The notes under the pieces are model-generated. The model made no database searches and was not told the origin of the DNA. It worked only from the letters and a program-made list of their open reading frames with translations. Positions 33,353 to 42,494 of a stretch of 46,040 nucleotides of DNA are shown piece by piece. The translations under genes and the position numbers were made by a program. The DNA is from SAR324 cluster bacterium (GTDB lineage Bacteria > SAR324 > NAC60-12). The stretch is from the NCBI GenBank assembly GCA_014382365.1, contig JACNJW010000015.1, forward strand, positions 1-46,040, read 5' to 3'. How positions within the stretch are numbered: the stretch's first letter is position 1; each line of letters begins with the position of its first letter.

Positions 33353-34366
33353 ATGAAAACTGGATTTTGCTTATTATTTATTTTCCACCTTCTGTACGCT
33401 TCTCAAGTAATGGCAGCTTCGGATTTGAAAGTCGTGGTTACTATCAAACCGTTTCATTCACTTGTGGCTGCAGTAATGCAGGGGGTTTCCAAACCAGTTT
33501 TACTCTTCAACGGAAATACTTCTCCCCATTCTTATTCACTGCGTCCGAGTGAGGCAGAGAAGCTTCAAAAAGCAGAGCTTATTTTTTGGTCAGGTGAAAA
33601 ATTGGAAGGATTTTTAGCAAAACCTCTCAAGTCTCTGGCCTCCAAAGCAAAGTTGATCTCATTTCAGAATATATATGGACTGCAGCATTGGCCGCTCCGT
33701 TCAGGAATTGATTGGCAAAGCACTGAACCGGATTCTGAGCATTCTACATTGCATTTAAGTGAAGAAAAAACAGCAACCCATTCTGACACAGATCCTCACA
33801 ATTCTGAGCATTCTACAGTGCATTTAAGTGAAGAAAAAACAGCACACCATTCTGACACAGATCCTCACATCTGGCTGGATCCTCGCAATGCAGACATAAT
33901 TACGCAGTATATAGTTGAAATATTATCTGAAACTGATCCTGAAAATACTGCAATATACCAGAGTAATGGAAATAATATACGGCTTCGTTTGAAAAAATTA
34001 GATCAAGAGTTATTGGAGAAAATGGCAGCAGTTTCTAAAAAAGCTTATCTTGTATTTCATGATGCATATCAATATTTTGAGAAACGTTATCAATTAAATT
34101 CTCTTACTTCAGTAACTTTAGGTATAGGACATTCAACAAGTGTTCAGAGGATGATGGAGTTACAACAAAAGATAAAAAATAATAATATAATCTGTATATT
34201 TACTGAACCGCAATTTTCTCCAAAACTGGTTCAAACTGTTATTGCAGGAAGCTCTGTTAAAAAAGGCATACTGGATCCACTTGGGAGTAAGATTCCGCCT
34301 GGTCCGGAACTTTATTTTAGTCTACTTAATAATCTTGGCCACTCGATCAGAATGTGTCTTAACTGA
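33353..34366 (+). CDS. znuA: ZnuA, zinc-binding periplasmic protein
   Basis: The product (337 residues from this ATG; an in-frame GTG at 33350 would add one) is a cluster A-I metal-binding protein. It has a signal peptide ending near QVMA-A. Metal ligands sit in HSYSLRPSE near 60, DPHIWLDPRNAD near 172 and FHDAYQYFE near 236. Between them lies a His- and Asp-rich loop made of a perfect-length 69-bp duplication. It captures zinc for ZnuBC. Confidence 0.92.
   Translation: MKTGFCLLFIFHLLYASQVMAASDLKVVVTIKPFHSLVAAVMQGVSKPVLLFNGNTSPHSYSLRPSEAEKLQKAELIFWSGEKLEGFLAKPLKSLASKAKLISFQNIYGLQHWPLRSGIDWQSTEPDSEHSTLHLSEEKTATHSDTDPHNSEHSTVHLSEEKTAHHSDTDPHIWLDPRNADIITQYIVEILSETDPENTAIYQSNGNNIRLRLKKLDQELLEKMAAVSKKAYLVFHDAYQYFEKRYQLNSLTSVTLGIGHSTSVQRMMELQQKIKNNNIICIFTEPQFSPKLVQTVIAGSSVKKGILDPLGSKIPPGPELYFSLLNNLGHSIRMCLN
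33732..33869 (+). repeat. Tandem 69-bp duplication coding the ZnuA His-rich loop
   Basis: Two adjacent 69-bp units (33732-33800 and 33801-33869) differ at about three positions. Each encodes 23 residues around EHST-HLSEEKTA-HSDTDPH. The period is a multiple of three, so the frame is kept. The near identity suggests a recent duplication by slippage or unequal exchange. Confidence 0.9.
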
Positions 34367-34485
34367 TTCACGTTAAGACTCTGTTATGGACTGCACTTAA
34401 CTGAAAGCAGTTTGTCTGCGGAAACATTTCAGCTGCTGTCCGTCACAGCAAATTAAGCTATAAAAATTTAAATCTGCAAAAGACT

Positions 34486-37400
34486 ATGACTGAAAATAAC
34501 TTTGTGAAGCAAAAAAACACCTCAGAAATTGATGTTTTTAATAATTCAATTTTCATGCAGTTTTCGAGTCAGTTTTTATTCGGAATGTCTGAAAGGATGC
34601 GTGAAACCTATAGTGAGTCAGAGTTACAGGATTTCCTCAAGGAACGCTTTCTGTTTTTTAAGGAAGCAGTACGTAGAAGCGGCATGGTTAGGGTTAAAGC
34701 ACTCAAAAGTACTACAGTTTCTGTTGATAATACCAACTTAAATGGCTATGTGATTGTAGAAATTGTATCTCCGGATGCTCCTTTTATTGTGGTCACTGTT
34801 GAAAGTTTGTTACGTCAGTTGGATTTACTGATTCATAGGAAACATCATCCAATAATGGGAGCAGACATCACAACAGAGAAAGAAGTTACTGCAGTAAAAT
34901 CTCCTCAGGAAAACAGTGAAAAATATGATTACATTTACCTGGAAATAGAAGCAGATAATGATAGTGTTTCTTTAAAGAACATTGAAACAGCAATTGCCGG
35001 GCACATGCTTGCCGTTCAACTAGTCCAGAATCAGCGGCAAAAAATGTTGCTGCGTCTTGACTCAATGGTAAAAGAAATTGGGTCTATAACAGCAGTTTCT
35101 GCAGAAACGAATGCAGAATGGGTTAAGCTTTGCGGTTGGCTGAAATTTGACAATTTTACAATTATGGGGTTTGCAACTTTTGCAGAGGCAGCACAAACAA
35201 AAACAGACTGCACAAATATGTTGGAAAATTCCGGACTAGGTATTCTCTCAGCTGCATATTTGAAACAAACTGATGGTAGATTGTTGAATGTCTTAAGCAC
35301 TCATTTGTGTAAGCGATGCAAATCAACTTTCCCTTTTGCACTGGACCGTATCCGTTTCATCAGCCCAGTTTTGCGTTTTGAAAACCTGATGATATTGAGT
35401 ATACGTGTTCCGGATAAACAAAATGGTATGCTTGAACATGTATTTTTAGGCTTGATCAGGGGTAGTTCACTGCATGCAAAAAATACTGAAACGCCTCTGG
35501 TTCGCCAGAAAATGAATTATATTTTTGATAATCAAAATATGCTGAGAAACAGCTATGACTACAATGAGGTTGTTAGGATTTTCAGTGCAACTCCAAAGTC
35601 TGAGTTGTTTCGTTCATCAAGGAAAGAGATGTTACAGGTTTGTGAACACTTATTATCCGTCAATAACCCAAACAATATATTTTGTTTTAAAATCAACACA
35701 AGAGTTTCTGATTTATTGAAACTGATGGTGGTGATGCCGACATCGCTGTTTTCAGAAGAAGCAATCGAAAAGACAGTTGCCTTTCTTAAAGAAAAAATTC
35801 CGCATCTGCACTGTGATTGGTTCGAAGCACGTGGTAGTGAAAAATCGCGTTTGCATATTGAGTTCGAAATACCAGAGGAAGTGGTTGAGAAAGGTGATAT
35901 TCCTAAAACAGACTTGCTGCAGTTTGAAAATACAATCAGTAGCTTGATAAAACCTTGGGAGATGCAACTGAATGAATTGCTTCGTAGTCACTATACGGTG
36001 GTAGATGCAAAACAGTTGTATGAGCGCTACGTTCCTATGCTACCTTCTCATTATCGGGCACGTGTTGATACTCTTGAAGCACTGGAAAACATCCAGTATC
36101 TTGAATTGTTGACTCAGGAAGAGAACATTCAGTTTGACTTGAAAGAGTTTTCACTCCCGTCGTTACTGGGGAAAATTGTATCAGTGCTGTATGTGTACAG
36201 CAAAAATAAAATTCATTTGATTGAAATCATGCCCATCCTGCAAAATCTTGGTCTGCATGTAATTGACCAGTTGACTACAAGAATTGGAGATGATCAAAAG
36301 ACTTTAGGTTTTATTCAGTCTTTTAGAGTAGAGCGCAACGACCATGTAAATATTGATGAGCAGCAATATAAGCCTTTATTGGAGGCAATTGTCCAACAGG
36401 TGTTTCTGAAAAACACAGAAAATGACCCTTTGAATGGACTTGCCTTGAGGGCAAAGTTAGCCTGGCGGGAAATAAATGTACTTCAACTTTACCGAAATTT
36501 GTCTCTGCAGTTGAATGCACCATTAACGAGAGAGACAATAAATGCAGTTTTGCTCAGGCATCCTAACTGTTCACGTTTGCTCTTTGAAACGTTTGCCTGT
36601 CGCTTCTCAGTAGACTCGACTTTGGGGGACTTGTCAAATAGACAGGAGGTACTATTGCCGCAGAAAAAGCAGGAGTTTCTGGAAAGTCTGGAACAAGTAC
36701 AGCAGGTTACTGATGATGAAGTCTTGCGGCTCATGTTTGAATTGATTGAAAACACTTTGAGGACTAATTATTATATTGAAAAAAATTCCTTAAAAACAGG
36801 TATATCTGTTAAATTAGACTCCAGAAAAATTGAACAAATGCCGGTGCCTGTGCCATTTAAGGAAATATATGTACATGATGTTGGAATGGAAGGGTTGCAT
36901 TTGCGTTTTGGTCCAGTTGCACGAGGTGGATTACGTTGGTCAGACCGTCCGGATGACTTTAGAACAGAAATTCTAGGACTTGTCAAAACTCAGCAAACAA
37001 AAAATGTAGTGATTGTTCCTGTTGGTTCAAAAGGTGGTTTTGTGCTCAAAAACGCTCCAGTTGAACGTGAAGAGGTGATTGCTGAATCAAAATATCAATA
37101 TAGACGTTTTATCAGCGCAATGCTGGATATTACAGATAATATGGACGCACAGGGCCATATCCTGACACCTGAAAATGTTCTTTCATATGATGATCCGGAT
37201 CCATATCTGGTTGTTGCTGCAGACAAAGGGACAGCAAGTTTTTCTGATATTGCCAACGAAGTTTCTGAAAACTATGACTATTGGCTGGGTGATGCCTTTG
37301 CTTCAGGTGGTTCAGTAGGTTTTGATCATAAGAAAGAAGGAATAACTGCCCGTGGTGCATGGGAGTGTGTGAAACTGCATTTCAAAGAGATTGGCAGGAA

Positions 37401-39348
37401 TATCCAAACAGAAGAAACTACAGTAATGGGGATAGGAGATTTAAGTGGTGATGTCTTCGGTAACGGAATGTTGTTGAGTAAAATGCTGCTTTTACAGGCT
37501 GCATTCAATCATATGCATATTTTTCTTGATCCAAATCCAAATCCTCATAAATCGTGGCTTGAGCGCAAGCGAATTTATGATTTACCACGTTCCAGCTGGC
37601 TGGATTATTCAACAGAGTTGATCAGCAAAGGCGGTGGAGTCTATGAGCGCTACGCAAAATCTATTAAATTATCACCAGAGGCAAAAGACCTGCTTGGTAC
37701 AACTGAAGATAATTTAAAAGGTGAGGATGTGGTACGTCTGATTTTAAAAATGAAAGTTGACCTGTTCTGGCTTGGAGGAATTGGAACATATATTAAAACT
37801 CCTGCACAAACTCATTTTCAAGTTGGTGACCAGGCAAACAATTCAATTCGAATTGATACAACTGAATGCGGGATGAAAGTCATTGGAGAAGGTGCAAATT
37901 TAGGATTAACCCAACTAGCACGTATTGATCTGGCAAACAGTGGTATTCGCTTGAACACAGATGCAATAGATAATTCTGCCGGTGTCAATATGTCGGATTA
38001 TGAAGTAAATCTTAAAATATTACTTCAGCAGTTTCTCAGAGAAAAAATGATCAAATCCAGGGAAGAACGCAACACGCTGCTGGTTTCTGCAACTGACGAA
38101 GTCTCTGAGCTTGTATTAGCAAATAATCGAGGACAGCATCGTGCTGTTTCCATGGATAGTATGCGTAGTAACCAAAATTTACGCTTGTTCAGGAAGTTGA
38201 TTGCCCATCTCCAGGATAGGGGTTTGAATAAACGGAGTGAGTATATTCCTTCCAGATCAGAATTGGATCAGCTGGAACAGGCAAAGATGCCATTACCGAG
38301 ACCAGTACTTTCGGTTTTGATGGCATATGCAAAAATGGAAATTTTTGAAGCACTGACTTCTTCATCAATGCCGTTGGAAAATGAATTAAATGCAACTTAT
38401 CTGGATTATGTTCCTCAGACTTTGAGAAAGCACTTTGGAGAAAGAATCAACGAACATCCTTTAAAAAAGGAGATTGTTGCAACTGTTTTAACCAACAATG
38501 TGACAAATCAGGCAGGAGCAACTTTTGTTTCGAGAATGAATCAAGTCACAGAACGCAGTATTCCGGATATTATCAGGACATATTTGATAATGGAGTCAAG
38601 CCTGGGTGCAGTAGAAATTAGACAGACTTTATCAAAAATGCAAAAAATTAGTGAGCAGGAGCGTTATGAAACATTGATAAAACTGGAAGATGTCTTAAAA
38701 ATGCTGGTTAGAAATATCCTGCAAAGTGATGAAAAAACACCTGGGTTTGAGAAAATTGAAGAATATCATGAATTGTTAAGTGAGTTGATTAAACATCCTG
38801 AAAATGCAGTAGATCCAACTGGATCATCTGAAATTCAAGTAGAGACTGATACAGTTAAAACTGAAAATGAAACAGAAGGACTAGATGAGTTAAGCACTGT
38901 TAAAGAAATTGGCGCATCACTGCAACGCTTAAGAATAGCACCTGATGTGATGCATCTCAGCCTGAATAAAAAAATGGGAATTAGTGCTGCTTATACTATT
39001 GCAGAGTGTGTTGAACAAAAATTTGGACTGGATTGGCTACGGGAACGTTTGATTGAGTTGGAACCAAAGAATGATTGGGAATTGGAATATCAGGACATAC
39101 TGTTACGATCTCTGGATGCAAACAAGTTGCTGGTACTGGAAGTTCTGCTTGCTGCTCACAAGATTGAAACGATGAAGGAGAAGGATTTTCCAAGTTTGCT
39201 AGAACCACTGGAAGCAATGAACGCTGCCCATTTACGTGCATATCTAATCGCACTTGAACAAGTTAGAGCAGGATCCATAATCAGCCTGACATCAATTGCT
39301 GTTATTCTCAGCCACCTGAATTTTATCCAAAATTTCTCTTCTAATTAA
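34486..39348 (+). CDS. gdhB: NAD-specific glutamate dehydrogenase, large 180-kDa type
   Basis: The 1620-residue protein matches the large bacterial NAD-glutamate dehydrogenases (PF05088) in length. After about 700 residues of N-terminal regulatory (ACT-like) region comes the catalytic core. Signatures include RFGPVARGGLRWSDRPDDFR near 808 and VIVPVGSKGGFVLK near 844 (with the catalytic Lys region). GIGDLSGDVFGNGML follows near 983, then a NAD-binding region with VIGEGANLGLT near 1135. It deaminates glutamate to 2-oxoglutarate, used in amino acid catabolism. It lies in the same direction as manC, 34 bp upstream of it. No clear Shine-Dalgarno sequence precedes the ATG. Confidence 0.94.
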   Translation: MTENNFVKQKNTSEIDVFNNSIFMQFSSQFLFGMSERMRETYSESELQDFLKERFLFFKEAVRRSGMVRVKALKSTTVSVDNTNLNGYVIVEIVSPDAPFIVVTVESLLRQLDLLIHRKHHPIMGADITTEKEVTAVKSPQENSEKYDYIYLEIEADNDSVSLKNIETAIAGHMLAVQLVQNQRQKMLLRLDSMVKEIGSITAVSAETNAEWVKLCGWLKFDNFTIMGFATFAEAAQTKTDCTNMLENSGLGILSAAYLKQTDGRLLNVLSTHLCKRCKSTFPFALDRIRFISPVLRFENLMILSIRVPDKQNGMLEHVFLGLIRGSSLHAKNTETPLVRQKMNYIFDNQNMLRNSYDYNEVVRIFSATPKSELFRSSRKEMLQVCEHLLSVNNPNNIFCFKINTRVSDLLKLMVVMPTSLFSEEAIEKTVAFLKEKIPHLHCDWFEARGSEKSRLHIEFEIPEEVVEKGDIPKTDLLQFENTISSLIKPWEMQLNELLRSHYTVVDAKQLYERYVPMLPSHYRARVDTLEALENIQYLELLTQEENIQFDLKEFSLPSLLGKIVSVLYVYSKNKIHLIEIMPILQNLGLHVIDQLTTRIGDDQKTLGFIQSFRVERNDHVNIDEQQYKPLLEAIVQQVFLKNTENDPLNGLALRAKLAWREINVLQLYRNLSLQLNAPLTRETINAVLLRHPNCSRLLFETFACRFSVDSTLGDLSNRQEVLLPQKKQEFLESLEQVQQVTDDEVLRLMFELIENTLRTNYYIEKNSLKTGISVKLDSRKIEQMPVPVPFKEIYVHDVGMEGLHLRFGPVARGGLRWSDRPDDFRTEILGLVKTQQTKNVVIVPVGSKGGFVLKNAPVEREEVIAESKYQYRRFISAMLDITDNMDAQGHILTPENVLSYDDPDPYLVVAADKGTASFSDIANEVSENYDYWLGDAFASGGSVGFDHKKEGITARGAWECVKLHFKEIGRNIQTEETTVMGIGDLSGDVFGNGMLLSKMLLLQAAFNHMHIFLDPNPNPHKSWLERKRIYDLPRSSWLDYSTELISKGGGVYERYAKSIKLSPEAKDLLGTTEDNLKGEDVVRLILKMKVDLFWLGGIGTYIKTPAQTHFQVGDQANNSIRIDTTECGMKVIGEGANLGLTQLARIDLANSGIRLNTDAIDNSAGVNMSDYEVNLKILLQQFLREKMIKSREERNTLLVSATDEVSELVLANNRGQHRAVSMDSMRSNQNLRLFRKLIAHLQDRGLNKRSEYIPSRSELDQLEQAKMPLPRPVLSVLMAYAKMEIFEALTSSSMPLENELNATYLDYVPQTLRKHFGERINEHPLKKEIVATVLTNNVTNQAGATFVSRMNQVTERSIPDIIRTYLIMESSLGAVEIRQTLSKMQKISEQERYETLIKLEDVLKMLVRNILQSDEKTPGFEKIEEYHELLSELIKHPENAVDPTGSSEIQVETDTVKTENETEGLDELSTVKEIGASLQRLRIAPDVMHLSLNKKMGISAAYTIAECVEQKFGLDWLRERLIELEPKNDWELEYQDILLRSLDANKLLVLEVLLAAHKIETMKEKDFPSLLEPLEAMNAAHLRAYLIALEQVRAGSIISLTSIAVILSHLNFIQNFSSN

Positions 39349-39382
39349 CTGATATTTGCCAAATAATCCATTATAAAATTAT

Positions 39383-40771
39383 ATGATTGCCATCATTCTT
39401 GCCGGAGGAACCGGAACACGCCTCTGGCCTTTCAGCCGTAGTATGACTCCCAAACAATTTCTTAACCTGGGATCTACACACGAATCTCTTTTCCAGGAAA
39501 CATGTCTGCGTCTGGAAAACCTGGTCCCGCCCGAGCAGATTTATGTGATTGGTGCAGATTCTCATCAGGGAGAGTTGCAGCAGCAGATGGGACAAATTTA
39601 TCCTGATTACCGTCCTGAACAGTTGCTGCTTGAACCACAAAGCAGAAATACTGCACCGGCAATTCTCTGGGGAATTCTGCAGATTCCGGAAAATCAACGA
39701 CATGAACCGGTAGTTATTCTAGCCTCAGACCATTTAATAAAGGCTCCTGCAGGCTTTATCAGTGCTTTGAAGAGTGCAGAAACATTGGCTGCATCCGGAT
39801 ATCTGGTAACTTTTGGTATTCGCCCTGACCGTCCGGAAACCGGTTACGGCTACATCAAGGCCGGTGAGTCATTGGGTGTAGGTTTCAAGGTGGCAGAATT
39901 TGTGGAGAAACCTGATCAGGCGACTGCAGAAGCATATCTGGAATCAGCTGATTATACCTGGAATGCAAGTATATTCATGGCAACTGCAGAAACATGGTTA
40001 GCTGAATTTAGACTGCATGCAGCGGAAATGCTGGCGGTCTTTGAAGTAAAATCTGCAGCAGGCGATGATCTTGCGGATCCGCAAGTTATTAGTGATATTT
40101 ATGAAGAAATTGCTGCAGATTCAATTGATTATGCTCTCTTTGAAAAATCAAAAAATGTGGCTGTTCTGCCTGTTGAGATGGACTGGAGTGATCTTGGTAG
40201 TTGGGAAAGTATCTTTCAGGTTTCAGAGAAGGACGAACAAGGAAATGTACTGCGTGGAAATGTTGTTTCGCTTGACACCAAAAACTCGCTGATCTTCAGC
40301 AGCAAAAAACTGGTGACAAGTATTGGCGTAGAAAATTTGATAATTGTTGAAACCGATGATGCTTTGCTGGTTTGTGATATGACGCGCTCCCAGGATGTCA
40401 AAAAACTGGTGGAGACACTTAAAAAAGAGGAACGTCACGAATATAAGTTCCATACCCGAGTAATGCGTCCATGGGGTAGTGCGACTACTATTCTGGAAAA
40501 CTCAAACTATCGAATCCGGATGTTGGAAATAGGTCCTGAAAAAAGTTTAAGACTCCAGCGCCATCAACAACGCAGTGAACACTGGGTGGTACTTGAGGGA
40601 ACAGCAGAAGTTCAGCGTGGCGACGAAACAATAATCTTGCATCAAAATGAATCGGCCTACATCCCCAAAGGAATGCAGCACCGTCTTCAAAATTCAACAA
40701 AAGTTCCACTGCAAATTATTGAGGTTCAACAGGGTGAATATCTGGGTGATGACGATATTGAACGCTTATAA
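39383..40771 (+). CDS. manC: Mannose-1-phosphate guanylyltransferase / mannose-6-phosphate isomerase (type II)
   Basis: The 462-residue protein has the nucleotidyltransferase loop ILAGGTGTRLWPFSR near 5-19, FVEKPDQ near 173, and a C-terminal cupin of type II phosphomannose isomerase (RPWGSATT near 361, RSEHWVVLEGTAEV near 394, AYIPKGMQHRLQN near 424). It makes GDP-mannose for surface polysaccharides and supplies the precursor for the GDP-fucose synthase encoded at 13077. The start ATG lies in an AT-rich leader without a Shine-Dalgarno sequence. Confidence 0.94.
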   Translation: MIAIILAGGTGTRLWPFSRSMTPKQFLNLGSTHESLFQETCLRLENLVPPEQIYVIGADSHQGELQQQMGQIYPDYRPEQLLLEPQSRNTAPAILWGILQIPENQRHEPVVILASDHLIKAPAGFISALKSAETLAASGYLVTFGIRPDRPETGYGYIKAGESLGVGFKVAEFVEKPDQATAEAYLESADYTWNASIFMATAETWLAEFRLHAAEMLAVFEVKSAAGDDLADPQVISDIYEEIAADSIDYALFEKSKNVAVLPVEMDWSDLGSWESIFQVSEKDEQGNVLRGNVVSLDTKNSLIFSSKKLVTSIGVENLIIVETDDALLVCDMTRSQDVKKLVETLKKEERHEYKFHTRVMRPWGSATTILENSNYRIRMLEIGPEKSLRLQRHQQRSEHWVVLEGTAEVQRGDETIILHQNESAYIPKGMQHRLQNSTKVPLQIIEVQQGEYLGDDDIERL

Positions 40772-40932
40772 GTCTTTATTTTGTGCTTCGATTTGTTGAA
40801 TATCAGAGCAGTAGTATTAGAAGGCTGAGTAAAATGGGAGAGTTACTAGACAGACATTTGACTTCCTGTAACTCTGTAACTGTCTTTGAACAGCAAACAG
40901 AGTAGAAACTCAATTTCTTTGATTCTTAAAAT
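40772..40932. other. Gene-free gap after manC
   Basis: This stretch separates manC from the convergent 58-aa gene. I see no convincing terminator hairpin, promoter or repeat in it. Confidence 0.4.
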
Positions 40933-41109
40933 TCAGTTGCCTGATTCCTGAGTGTGATCCTTGAGGATATGCAGTTCCTTAGTGTACAGGCGAAGCGCCA
41001 GTGATAGGATCGGCAGCACTACTGTCACAATAATCCAGAAGGTGAAATAAAGGGCAATTAAAAAAGAACCATTCAGAATCGCTTTTGGTTTGGCAAACAA
41101 AGCAGTCAT
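40933..41109 (-). CDS. Small single-helix membrane protein, 58 aa
   Basis: I translated this frame by hand. From ATG at 41109 to TGA at 40933 it encodes 58 residues: a short basic N-terminus (TALFAKPKA), a hydrophobic helix (about 17-39: FLIALYFTFWIIV, VLPILSLAL), then a charged tail (LYTKELHILKDHTQE). A weak GGGA precedes the ATG. The clean hydrophobic-helix-plus-charged-tail pattern supports a real gene, but no family is recognised. It lies 106 bp downstream of the lipoprotein operon and could be its last gene. Confidence 0.5.
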   Translation of the reverse strand: MTALFAKPKAILNGSFLIALYFTFWIIVTVVLPILSLALRLYTKELHILKDHTQESGN

Positions 41110-41215
41110 TTGTCCCAGTCTATGTTATTAACAGTTCAATTGTGACTTGGTCAAATAAAAGCAAGTTGCTGGCCAAATTGTCTTAAATTAGTGGGCTGAG
41201 GCAGAGGTGTATCTG

Positions 41216-41842
41216 CTACTTAAAATAGTCAGTAGCATAAAGTGTCTTAGGATAACCGGTAGTACTGGCAGGATTGGTGATGTTTCCGAGTCTGATAAAT
41301 GTCTTTTCTGAATTCATCTGGATAATGTCACTGTAGGCGGCATTTAGAGCTTTATTTACCGTAGAACCGCAGGTAAGTCCGGCAACTGATGTTGCTGTTC
41401 CTGAACTCCAGCTTGTTAATCCGCAGAAGGAAGAACTATTCAGTGAAGTAGAGACAGTACTGGTTTTTGGTTCAAGAGTAATATCAGCAATAACTGCAGT
41501 AAACTGACTGATGATTTGATTTTGGGAAGTAGATGTTTTGCTGCCGAGAACCAGAGTGTTCAGTTTTTTGGTAAAAATAAAACTCTGAGTACCGCAACTT
41601 AAGTCCGAATAATTTGTGGTGGTGGCAGTCAGATTGTCTGCAGATGCAGAAAACACTAATGCAGTTCTGGATGAGGTGGAAGCTGTAGTATTGTCACTGC
41701 ACTTAGCAGTCCAGGTGCCTGTCAGAGAGGCCGTTGTAATGTTCGCAGACTCATCCTTTGTATTCGTCGAAAGCTTGTCTCCGCATCCGGAAAGCAGGAA
41801 AATTAACAAAAGTAGCAGTAGTAGTGAATTAATCTTCATCAT
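41216..41842 (-). CDS. Putative lipoprotein, unknown, Ser/Thr-rich
   Basis: The 208-residue protein has a long hydrophobic signal and a lipobox LLSGC (Cys about 20). The mature part is rich in Ser and Thr and contains LTGTWTAKC near 40, a pattern often seen at the start of lipocalin-like lipoproteins. It has several further Cys that could form disulfides. It starts 6 bp after the stop of the beta-barrel-like gene, so the two are surely cotranscribed. No catalytic motif is seen. Confidence 0.7.
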   Translation of the reverse strand: MMKINSLLLLLLLIFLLSGCGDKLSTNTKDESANITTASLTGTWTAKCSDNTTASTSSRTALVFSASADNLTATTTNYSDLSCGTQSFIFTKKLNTLVLGSKTSTSQNQIISQFTAVIADITLEPKTSTVSTSLNSSSFCGLTSWSSGTATSVAGLTCGSTVNKALNAAYSDIIQMNSEKTFIRLGNITNPASTTGYPKTLYATDYFK

Positions 41843-41848
41843 CTGTTT

Positions 41849-42451
41849 TTAAAAACTGTAGCCGACATAGACTACTAAATTTGTTGGAAAATCAGTCTTT
41901 TTCTCCAGATCATTCTTGAGAGACTCACTGAAGCGGGACATATTTTCCGTATATTCAATAGTTCTTGTTCCTCCGAAACCTGCATTGATAGCAACAGAGA
42001 GACTTAATCCAAAACCCCATACTTTGTGCCAGCCTACTCCGGTTACCAGTAACACGGGACTCCAGTTGATTTTTACTGAAGCAATTTTTGCTTTTGTACT
42101 GTCTTCGGTAATGCTGCCTTTTCCACTCCAGTTTCGAAATGCAAGACCTGCCTGTCCGAATAAGCCGTCTGTAAATTCGAGATCTCTCAGGTAGTATCGT
42201 CCAAATGCATTAAAAGTCTGAATTACTGACTCAGATTTAATCGAAGCACCGGAGCCGGAACTTGTAGTAGTACTGTCTGTCGACGCAATATCTCCGCCCA
42301 AAAAAATGTCGTCTGTGTAATTATAACCACCCATAACACCGCTGCCCCAGGTGGAATAGAATAGTCCTGCCTCACTGTTACCGCTTTGCGCGAGCAATAA
42401 CACAGGAAACGAAATGAGAATGAGAACAGTTAAAATTGTAATTTTAATCAT
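41849..42451 (-). CDS. Putative outer-membrane beta-barrel protein
   Basis: The 200-residue protein has a signal peptide ending LLLA-Q near 21. The mature sequence shows alternating hydrophobic/aromatic strands (GVMGGYNYTDDIFLGG, TFNAFGRYYL, LFGQAGLAFRNW, LLVTGVGWHKVWGFGLSLSV) and ends with YVGYSF, a terminal aromatic residue as used for outer-membrane insertion. This fits a small eight-strand barrel. It sits in the middle of a three-gene unit with two lipoproteins. The start lacks a Shine-Dalgarno sequence. Confidence 0.7.
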   Translation of the reverse strand: MIKITILTVLILISFPVLLLAQSGNSEAGLFYSTWGSGVMGGYNYTDDIFLGGDIASTDSTTTSSGSGASIKSESVIQTFNAFGRYYLRDLEFTDGLFGQAGLAFRNWSGKGSITEDSTKAKIASVKINWSPVLLVTGVGWHKVWGFGLSLSVAINAGFGGTRTIEYTENMSRFSESLKNDLEKKTDFPTNLVVYVGYSF

Positions 42452-42494
42452 GCATTAATTATTTATTAGAATTATTCTATAACTAGCACATTTG

